A DNA stretch of 64,000 nt from Flabesymbios commensalis. Lineage: Eukaryota > Annelida > Polychaeta > Terebellida > Flabelligeridae. Shown here piece after piece: positions 56,501-64,000 of the stretch (position 1 is the stretch's first letter; each line of letters opens with the position of its first letter). Where the stretch lies: NCBI GenBank assembly GCA_964017125.1, contig OZ024903.1, positions 109,250,863 through 109,314,862 on the forward strand. The letters run 5' to 3'. A program made the position numbers and the translations under genes. Below the pieces are notes generated by a model. The model worked only from the letters and a program-made list of their open reading frames with translations, had not been told where the DNA came from and did not search any database.

Positions 56501-57214
56501 AGTTGTCGTATCAACGATGAGGCTTCAATTTGCACAGCAGAGCTGTTAGCTATTGAAGCTGCCATCGAATACATATGGGATAGTAATGACGAGGAGTTCA
56601 TGATCGTCACAGACTCGCTATCTTCATTGCAGGCTCTTAAGAGTCAAAAACTCAACAACCCAATTGTTTCCAATATTTTGCATATGTGTCACTATTTGTC
56701 TGGGCACAAGGATATTATTTTTTGCTGGGTACCCAGCCATATTGGAATACAGGGCAATGAACAGGCTGATGTTTTGACCAAGGCTGCCCTGGATAAGACA
56801 AAACAGTTTTATTATATACCATATACTGATTTCAAGTACAACATCTCTGTCTACCTTGATGACATTTTGCAAGGTGAATGGAACATCAATGTCACCAGAA
56901 AATTGTTCGAGGTACAACCAATCATTAAGCGATCTTTTACACCAATGGAACGCCGAAGAGATGACGTTGTCTTATGCAGGGCCAGAATTGGCCATGCCTA
57001 TTTCACAAACGGCTATTTATTGAGAGGAGAATTGCGACCTATGTGCTGCAATACTCGTCTCACTGTAAGACATGTCCTTCTCAGTTGTGCGAAATATGCG
57101 CACATCAGAAGGAAGTATTTTGCATTTAATTCCTTATTTGAGCTATTCAGGGACACCCCTGCTGGTTTTATTATTCAATTCCTTCGGGAATGTAACCTAT
57201 ATTACATGTTTTAA
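53531..57214 (+). pseudogene. LINE-A copy 5 ORF2: APE endonuclease, reverse transcriptase, RNase H; one nonsense codon
   Basis: A 1227-codon frame interrupted only by TAA at 53573-53575 (codon 15, Ser TCA in copy 4). Endonuclease, residues 1-225: IIQWNCRGL, CLQETNLK, DFNGHHTLWG with D134, and SSDHYPIF; the Gly before D134 is Glu here. RT, about 470-760: NDYRPIALTSCLC, VFFDLEKAYD with D583, PQGSILSPTLF and YVDD at 671-674. RNase H, about 965-1095: YTDGSKEDK with D971, TAELLAIEAA with E1004, TDSLSS with D1028, and HIGIQGNEQADVL with D1080. A C-terminal CRARIGHAYFT / CCNTRLTVRHVLLSC motif follows. Known role: nicks the target, primes and copies the element RNA; RNase H removes template. Confidence 0.92.
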
Positions 57215-57588
57215 TTATTAGACTTAGACTTGTAGTTTTTACACAATCACTCCAATTTCATGGAGATATAGTAACTTGATAAGTCGTTCATTTTATAATA
57301 ACTTCATATTTTACATTATTTATACTGATATTTTAATACTCATTAAACTGTGTTGTAGTGCAGGCGCTACAACATGCCATCAGACTCGTTACATATAGGT
57401 GCCAGGAGCATCGTCATCTTATCATATCAAACACTTTAAACTGAATATTTTAGTACGATCATGCTTTTATTGGCTTTGTCTTTCCTTTACTATTTTAACT
57501 ATACAATATGGGATATTGTAATACCTGGAATTTTCACTTAAATGGCCATACTGGCCGAAAAGTGAAGTAAAGCAAATATTTTACTTAC
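57215..57588 (+). other. LINE-A 3' UTR and tail
   Basis: Contains GACTTAGACTTGTAGTTTTT, TTAAACTGTGTTGTAGTGCA and the terminal block CCTGGAATTTTCACTTAAAT, GGCCATACTGGCC (5-bp stem, 3-nt loop), GAAAAGTGAAGTAAAG and TTTTACTTAC. The terminal block is the part shared with the unrelated short elements at 29158-29805 and 32865-33064, so it is the likely reverse transcriptase recognition signal. Confidence 0.75.
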
Positions 57589-57601
57589 TATTTACCGCCG
57601 A
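57589..57601 (+). repeat. Target-site duplication of LINE-A copy 5, right
   Basis: TATTTACCGCCGA, identical to 51603-51615. The first one or two bases could instead belong to the element tail. Confidence 0.9.
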
Positions 57602-57770
57602 GCCGCTCAGTAGATGTTGTGGAATTGAGGCAGCTGGTAAAACAATTGCCCAAACCCTTCATGCTACTGGGCGATTTTAACGGGCACCACACAATGTGGG
57701 ACTGTAGGGACATCAACCCACGGGGCAGAATAATAGAAGACTTCCTCTCAGAGGAAAATCTGCATTTTGT
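57602..57770 (+). mobile_element. LINE-A endonuclease fragment, right half of the copy 5 target
   Basis: GCCGCTCAGTAGATGTTGTG through CTCTCAGAGGAAAATCT continues the fragment at 51500-51615. It matches copy 4 (48516-48668) more closely than copy 5 (GAGCCGCTCAG, GGGCGATTTTAACG, CTTCCTCTCAGAGG). It ends near 57767 at GAAAATCT-GCATTTTG. Confidence 0.85.
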
Positions 57771-57797
57771 AATATGCCTACAATAAAACCAGTGCAA

Positions 57798-58260
57798 TAT
57801 TTAGATGAGATGAATGATGTACAGATGACCTACCCCCAGGCATACCCAGACGTCCAGAGATAGGCCTACATGTTTTTTTTTTAAATGAAAAGCCTCTTCG
57901 GGTCAGATGGTACACAGTTAGACTGAAAAAAGCTGAGGGTAACTTCATTCACCCCACGTGATGGATCTACAAACACTCTAGGTTATTGTGGTTGTTTAAG
58001 GCTGTCACTGTTAACAGTGAAACTGACATGTCAGTGCCTGCACTGATGCGAGGTCCGAGCTGCATTGGCACCTCTGTTGAGCGGAGGAACCAGGGTAGGC
58101 CTACACCATTGACAATCCGACTGAAGATAATATGGCCAATCAAGTGGAGGATGCAGCTTCCCTTGGATAATTGCTTAGACTAGTGCTTCTGTACCATGCA
58201 GTACAGCATGCAATAGACGAAACAGATCCCAATGACCCTCCCCAGATGGGGGGGGGGGGG
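57798..58260 (-). mobile_element. Second copy of the 648-bp tail-mimicking element, lacking its 3' tail
   Basis: GATGAGATGAATGATGTACA, GTTGAGCGGAGGAACCAGGG, CTTAGACTAGTGCTTC and GACCCTCCCCAGATGGGGG match 29240-29795 in order. It ends on the same 5' boundary (CCCCAGATGGGGG, with a G-run expansion at 58246-58260). It has internal deletions and lacks the LINE-A-like tail. Confidence 0.75.
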
Positions 58261-58489
58261 GTAAAAAATATTACTACTAGCAACGAAGGTTTACATGAAT
58301 TCAATCTGTTATACCATTTTGGTGTAGTAGCCAAAACTAGCGAATACAGGGGGTGGCGGAGCACGGAGGAGACGACAGGGGTCAAATGGGCAAGGAGAAC
58401 CTCCGTAATCGCAAAAAGGCACCTTCTGAGCAAGAGGTTGATGAATTGTGGACATCTGAGGCACTAGGTATGAGTACACCCTCTGCTCT

Positions 58490-58715
58490 TCAAAAATCTG
58501 TTGTGAAAAGGTTCTATGCTCAGAAGGTTCTATATTCAGAAAGTCCTATGTTCAGAAGGTCCTATGTTCAGAAGGTTCTATATTTAGAAGGTTCTATGTT
58601 CAGAAGGTCCTATGTTTAGAAAAAAATTGTTCAAAAGGTCCTATATTCAGAAGGTTCTATGTTCAGAAGGTCCTATATTCAGATATGTTTAGAAGGTCCT
58701 ATATTCAGAAAAGCC
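58490..58715. repeat. Minisatellite with 16-17 bp unit
   Basis: Variants of AGAAGGTCCTATGTTC repeat about 12 times, alternating GGTTCTAT and GGTCCTAT types. The reading frame across it (QKVLYSE...FRRSYVQKV) is a repeat artefact. Confidence 0.9.
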
Positions 58716-60240
58716 TTTGTTTTATGTTGGAACAAACTTACTTGTTGGTATTAAACTACAATGCAAGATAATAAATCACAGCATTTCATTTCAGATCATT
58801 TGATCAAATATCAGATGAGCTTTTGTCATGCTGCTTTGTCCGTCTTCATCCGTCCACAATTTTCCAAAATCGCTATTGCATCTCAAATTAGCAAAACACA
58901 AAATGGCAGCAAAATGTAAATAAACCCCCGTATTTTCGCACATGAAAGCATGATCGTTTCTGGAAGGTTTTTATTATATACTTTTTTTTATAGTGTCTTT
59001 GTAAAGAAATAACCTTTATTTGACCTTAAATAAAAGTCCGTTGTTTTTTTATATATTTACTGTTACTATGAGTATACCGCTAAATATGTTGACGATAATA
59101 TGATTTATTTGTGTTAACTTAGTGGACCAGAAATAAAAGTAAATGTAAATTAAACATCTTTTTTTATTTTTTATTCGCAATTGCTTAATTTTTTTATTTT
59201 GAATGTTTTGGGGGCCGAAAAAAACATTTCTGATGTTAAAGGTTCATCTTGACCTATAGTTTATCGTAAAATACAAGAAGGACGTCATTTTATATAATTA
59301 TTTACTAATAAAATAATGACGAAATTTAAATACTAAAGGGTTTTGTCAAGTTAGAAAAAATTCAAAAATCCGAGAAAAACTCGGAAGTGGGTGGGTGGGT
59401 CAAACCCCAACTCGTTTTTTTTGCAGGGGGGGGATTTTTTGTTGTTGTTGTTTTCATGATTCCTAATGTTTCAATATGGGGGTGGGTGGGTTGTTTCTGA
59501 CCAATCCGAGTTTTTCGCGTATTTTTGGATTTGTTTTAACCTGACAAGAGCCCTAAGCAGATCAAAGCATGTTAGAATATACTGTGATTAAACACTGTTT
59601 CGAATGCCCCTTTTAACCAAATTTGTTGTGTCGCGTAATTTATTTTTTAGTTTTCCATTAAACAAATGTTGTTTATGATATGATATTTCACGTGCATAAA
59701 AACAGTTTATATTTGTGTGTTGGCGGTAGCCATTTTGAACTTGAAGGTCAAATATAGGTCATTTTGATTGAAAAACATGAGACATAAATTTATCATTTCT
59801 CAATAATCAGAAACCAGAAATCGTACAATAATATGTAACAAAAATATAAAACAGATGTGGTTTTAGCAGCCATTTTTTTGCTTATTTGAAGGTGAATGAC
59901 ACAAAATTCAGCACAACAAAATTATGTAAAAACAAGCGGAAAAAATAATTTGCACTCAACTTAAATGTCGAGGAGCAAAGTTCGATGTTTTCAGAAAAGG
60001 CTGCAATGTTATATTCTCACATCATGTTTTAATAGATTATGTTTTAATAAATCGTTTCCATTGACCATGTTAACTAGCTTCTTCTGTTGTCGATTTTTAT
60101 TATTTTGTAATGAAAAAACATATTTCAACGTATTTGTAGAGATAACCCTTTAATGTACTGCATCATGCATCATTAGAACTGAAATTTAATTAACTTTTAT
60201 ATGGTATATTGCGTGTGTAGATTGCCGAAATCACTAAATG
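58716..60240. other. AT-rich intergenic DNA, no gene seen
   Basis: Contains an imperfect inverted pair around 59336-59400 and 59505-59545 (TTTTGTCAAGTTAGAAAAAA / TTGTTTTAACCTGACAAGA; AAAAACTCGG / CCGAGTTTTTCGCG), suggesting a decayed palindromic element at about 59335-59550. No coding frame supported. Confidence 0.45.
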
Positions 60241-60249
60241 ATGATTTGA

Positions 60250-60350
60250 GGTTGGTATGCGGACATGCCCCGCACAAGGGGCATGTCCATGGGGTGTGTG
60301 GATATGCCCCACAGTGGGAGGTGGACATACCCCATAGTGGTATTAAACAA
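60250..60350. repeat. GCGGACATGCCCC repeat cluster
   Basis: CGGACATGCCCCGCACAAGG is followed by GGGGCATGTCCATGGGGTG, GGATATGCCCCACAGTGGGA and GGACATACCCCATAGTGG: four half-units in alternating orientation. The same motif recurs at 61448-61556 and 61865-61900. Confidence 0.7.
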
Positions 60351-61020
60351 GCCCTGGATTTAATAAAAAGAAATTACACACAGAAAAGCATTGAAAATAA
60401 CACTATAATATATATTTTTTAATATATATAAGTAAAGACAACAAAACAGAGAGCCAGCCAAGGTAAATTTGTTTAAATCAAAGCAGAGCCGGGGAGGGGG
60501 GATATGCTAAAGGACTTTGGGTTCAGGGTGTGATCACTTCAGTGTGCAGGCCCTATGTGGGATCCACGCACACACTGTAGCCGCATAGGCTTCTACAACC
60601 AGATATCTCACACTCTGCCAACACAGCCCTCATCAGACCTTTGCTCGTTTTTGTCCTATACTGGCCACTGGTGGCCCACTGACTGCAGCCACTGCTGCCT
60701 GTGGTGTGCGCCATACCATCCACCTCCATCCCAGATAGAAATGTAATGAGCCTGGGCCACCGATGACCTGCAACTGCTTGCCACTGGTGGCCTACCACAC
60801 GTATGTCCGGCTGATAGCCGATGGCTCATTAGCCACATTGTTTGACAGTGGTGGGTCACCGATGGTCCATCAGTGGCATGGAAATGCCACCCTTTGATTG
60901 CCGCCTGAGTGTCGCTGGTGGCCGACAGATATGTTTGTCCAACGGCCGATGACAGACTGCCAGCGGGCACCGGCGATGATGGCTGTGGTCAGTGGCCAGC
61001 GGGCCAAACTGTTAGTGTGT
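60351..61020. other. Degenerate CACTGGTGGCC-type repeat region
   Basis: Between about 60660 and 61015 short motifs recur (CCACTGGTGGCCCACTGAC, CCACTGGTGGCCTACCACAC, GTCGCTGGTGGCCGACAG, GGTCAGTGGCCAGCGGGCC). They may be a diverged branch of the TTGGCCCAAC repeat family. No gene. Confidence 0.4.
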
Positions 61021-61029
61021 ATCCAGCAG

Positions 61030-61345
61030 ATCTCCCACCAAGCCATGAGACGTTGATTTAATGTTGGTTTAATGGCGGCCGAGCGTTGTAGATGATGGGC
61101 TAACATTAAACCAGGATTGAGCTATCATACATCCCATGTTAGCCTCCGGAGGCAGGTACAAAACGTAGCTCATCAAAGATGAGACATTGAACATGTTTTT
61201 GTTACAATGCTGGCCCAGCTTCGGAGATTGAAACAACACTAATCCGATGCATGCGGCATTACCGGGGGGGGGGGGTTATTAATACGGACACAACATTGAA
61301 CCAACACCGAGATCTGATTGTCAACATGTGCACAAACGTTTTACC
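61030..61345. mobile_element. Degenerate CCCAGCAAA / GGCCCAACGT family element
   Basis: CACCAAGCCATGAGACGTTG opens, with TGGGCTAACATTAAACCAGG, ATGCTGGCCCAGCTTCGGAG and ACACAACATTGAACCAACAC inside. A G run of about 10 lies at 61265-61275. Ends are not clean. Confidence 0.45.
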
Positions 61346-62930
61346 CTGCAGTCAAGGTAGGAAGCAAACCCTGATTTAATATTAGCAGTTGTATAATTTT
61401 ATAATAAATACTAACCAAATTAATCAATCACTGGTTAGTGTTTGTGTCATGGGGCATGTCCACACAGTGCGGATATGCCCCACAATGGGGCATATCCGCA
61501 CTGGGACTGGGGCATATTCGCCCAGGGTGGACATGCCCCATACAGTATTGGACAATCATTCTTGCATTCTCAGCCATGACAGCAATGAACGGCGATATTC
61601 ACTTCACACATTGATCATATACATCACTTAGCATATGTGGGAACCTTGGTCTGTCAGTACATTTAAAAAGCTAAATAGCTGGAGCCTTCACCACAAGCTA
61701 TTAAAATAATTTCCACGGACGTTAAAATCATGTTTTGTTTCCAGTAATCAAGACATCATATCTACCCAATTCAAACAACTTGAATAAAAGTATCTCATGC
61801 GAAATGTATATCATGTAAACCATATCATTCACCAGCTGGCGCTACATTTTAATATACTGAGACATGTGGAGATACCCCAGTGTGCGGATATGCCCCACTC
61901 TCCCCTACATCTAACACTGGTCGAATTTTCCAATTTGGTACACATTTGTCAACACGGCAATTTCGCAGGATTGGGGTGGTCAAATTGACACTTAGTCTTA
62001 GCATACAATGACTGGGAAAATTACATAAATTGACTGAAATTAAACAAGACTTGCAGTCTTGTCCTACATTCTAACATGTCACTTGAACTGTTCCTAACCC
62101 AACGACCAAAATGATCCATAGCTATAATGCCTAGTCTATAGTCCAAAAGACTAGGATTTAGTCTAGAGAGCCGTCTGAACATAGAACGGTCACCACTATG
62201 CAGAAGTACGCAACCAGTTTCAAGTGCTAGGCCTATGGTTGCTGGACTAGTAGACTTATGTTTAAAAGTTTTCAATGTTAAATATATAAGTAGACTTGAC
62301 CAGCAAATGAAATGTAGGTGTGACTTTACGATTTGATGAATTATAAAATTACATTTATTGTATAATAAAGATCCCAGCACTCACTTCTTGATTTATCTGT
62401 GTTCCATCAGTAGGCCAAGTACATAGTAATTGGTGCATTTAAGCACATGCGTCCTAGAAATTATGCCTTCCCCACACATACTTTTTTTTTCTTTTTTTTA
62501 CTTTTAATAACCGAGTTGTATTTTAAAGCTTGTCGTCTATTGATTTTTTCATAGACTGGTGGTTTTCTGTCTCACTCAGTAGTAGTGAATACATCTACTT
62601 GACATTAAACATAAAAGACGCACTGAAGTTTTAGGAGTATCAACTGTAACTAGTCCTGGGGCCGATTCTGATAACTAGAATACATCTACTTGACATTGTG
62701 GGCCTTGGCTTAAAATATATGTACTTGTAGTCCTATAATCTGATTATTTACGGTACTACGTAGTCTATAATAGGCATTTAATACATTTCTGTAGAAGTGT
62801 ATGGCGATTTTCCTGCAGTGTATTTTGCCTGGAGATTTTATACCGATACCATAAGACACTTAGACATAGACAAGTATCCAGTTTGCTTAAGTGAGTTTTA
62901 CACAAAAAAGTAGTTTATATTGGGATACCC
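61346..62930. other. Intergenic DNA, no gene seen
   Basis: Carries the GGGCATGTCC / GCGGATATGCCCC repeat at 61448-61556 and 61865-61900. The frame at 62021-62380 (minus) has no recognised domain. Confidence 0.4.
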
Positions 62931-62934
62931 TTAA

Positions 62935-63002
62935 ACAAGTTCCCAAGTTCCGGGAACTTCAGGTTCCCAATTTTCAAGTTCCGGGAACTTCAAGTTCCGA
63001 AA
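62935..63002. repeat. Repeated palindrome AAGTTCCGGGAACTT
   Basis: CAAGTTCCGGGAACTTCAGG is followed by TTTTCAAGTTCCGGGAACTT, so the 15-bp palindrome occurs twice within 38 bp with further GTTCCC/AAGTTCCG half-sites. It contains the TTCNNNGAA spacing of STAT sites, but it may simply be a short repeat. Confidence 0.7.
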
Positions 63003-64000
63003 TTCCAAAATAAAAAAAATATATATTAAAACAATATTTGCAAAAATCGTTTTTGTTGGAAAAACAGTTTGGTAGACCTACCCAATATTAATTTCAAGTG
63101 CTGTAGACTAAAGTTAGTTTTTCACATATTTATATTTTGTTTATAGGCGATCTTGGCAAACATTTCACGATGTGAAATTAAATATATAGGGGCCTAGCCC
63201 TACAGGTATGAAATAAAATTTACAATAGAACCGCAAATTTATTATACAAAATCTAAAATGAAGAGTATTAGATGTGTCTACAATATGATATTTTCCCAAA
63301 TATAGTATATTCGAGTTCGAGTGGTGGTGGCCGACGATAGAACAACATCATTAAACGATTACTAGTATTGGGTCTTTGTCGTGATTGATGGCATATATTA
63401 TTTAATATTTTGTAGAGCCTATGAGGTCTTTCCTCCACGCGCGATGCTGTTTGCACCCCCCCCCCCCCGGCAATCAACAAGCATCTCAACCCGTGGGAAA
63501 ATTATGACATGTGACAGTACTTAATAACTGTGGAAACAGTATGGGTATCTCGAGAACCCCCTCGACCCACGACCCTCGACTTAAAATTAAAAAAAATATT
63601 TAATTGAAATTGCTTTTTTGATTCGTGAATCAATGTCAGGTCAATGTTGGCTCACCGCCTGCGCTGGTGAACGTCTGGTACATAATTTATATAGGCTTGT
63701 AGGCCTACCGGGAACAACAATATACCCATTGTGAGCACTTGCCCACCAAACAAAAGCAGACAGTGGATTTGTTTTATCAGGGATGCTGGCCCAGCATGGG
63801 AATGACGTACTTTGTGACTGACTCATCACCTGTGAACCCAGCATTGAAAGTTGACTCAACATTGGTTTTAAGTTGGCCCACCGTTAGCGATAATGGCCAA
63901 ACATCAGATCAACATCGTGTCAAGGTGGGCCGTAGTGGTCGGTTGCAAATGGCCGATGCTATTAAATGTAGGCCTACAATAGTCGTGCTTAGCGCTTAAA
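63003..64000. other. Intergenic DNA with GGCCCA-family repeat, no gene seen
   Basis: C-run at 63457-63468. From about 63630 to 63960 the motifs CAATGTTGGCTCACCGCCTG, GATGCTGGCCCAGCATGGGA, CATTGGTTTTAAGTTGGCCC and ATGGCCAAACATCAGATCAA mark another degenerate member of the GGCCCAAC family. It ends at the window edge. Confidence 0.4.

Larger units (their letters stand above)
51616..57588 (+). mobile_element. LINE-A copy 5: full-length I-group-like non-LTR retrotransposon (5973 bp)
   Basis: Complete from the ribozyme's first base to the TTACTTAC tail, with a 13-bp target duplication on each side. Layout: ribozyme 51616-51679, 5' UTR to 52152, ORF1 52153-53531, ORF2 53531-57214, 3' UTR 57215-57588 with a terminal stem-loop GGCCATACTGGCC and GAAAAGTGAAGTAAAG. 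Two small lesions stop it from coding fully: one frame shift in ORF1 and one nonsense codon in ORF2. Domain order (zinc-knuckle ORF1; APE-RT-RNase H ORF2) fits the I group (I, Nimb or a relative); the exact clade is not decided. High identity with copies 1, 2 and 4 points to recent activity. Confidence 0.93.

Noticed and set aside
53531-57214. LTR retrotransposon or retrovirus, because of the RT plus RNase H
   Set aside because: An APE endonuclease precedes the RT. There is no protease, integrase or LTR, and the element ends in a simple-repeat tail with a target duplication of LINE type.
58353-58619. 88-codon frame ending in repeated FRRSYVQKV-like peptides
   Set aside because: Its second half is the 16-17 bp minisatellite, and no homologue is recognised for the first half.

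Overview
The window is eukaryotic, and animal. Two split host genes with GT-AG introns (and one GC-AG intron) sit in AT-rich, repeat-laden DNA, and nothing looks like an operon, prophage or bacterial gene. The mix of palindromic TA-flanked elements, tRNA-derived SINEs and APE-type LINEs suits a marine invertebrate. A deuterostome is possible, but the phylum cannot be fixed from sequence alone.

Host genes. At 2327-6208 (+) lie the last six recognisable coding exons of PHF12 (Pf1, a Sin3/HDAC-complex PHD protein), including its C-terminal FHA-like region. At 15938-22450 (-) is a complete five-exon UNC119 gene (239 aa, lipid-binding trafficking chaperone). The two genes converge tail to tail. 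Their human orthologues both lie on 17q11.2, so this looks like retained ancestral linkage. The last UNC119 intron appears to use a GC donor.

Region 1-25 kb. A 145-155 bp satellite (1-1660) fills the first PHF12 intron seen. Palindromic non-autonomous elements crowd the introns and the 6.2-15.9 kb intergenic stretch. UNC119 intron 1 holds four related TA-flanked palindromes, one nested in another.

Region 25-64 kb is a retrotransposon graveyard and nursery. A decayed LINE (LINE-B, 25.6-31.2 kb, minus) is split by a tRNA-type SINE and by a 2.15 kb insertion that itself carries other elements. Five or more copies of a second, young LINE (LINE-A; ORF1 with three zinc knuckles; ORF2 with APE endonuclease, reverse transcriptase and RNase H) occupy 33.5-57.6 kb. 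The best copy, 51616-57588, is full length, flanked by a 13-bp target duplication, and inserted into a piece of another LINE-A copy.

The most notable observation is that LINE-A begins exactly at a 64-nt sequence that folds as a complete HDV-like self-cleaving ribozyme (P1, P2, P3, P1.1, P4 and the J4/2 cytosine). It is present in both copies that keep a 5' end. LINE-A also joins ORF1 to ORF2 by an overlapping TAATG stop-start. At least two unrelated short elements carry its 3' tail (GGCCGAAAAGTGAAGTAAAG), which suggests a small system of one autonomous LINE and several tail-mimicking parasites. The last 6 kb (58-64 kb) holds minisatellites and dispersed repeats, and I recognise no gene there.
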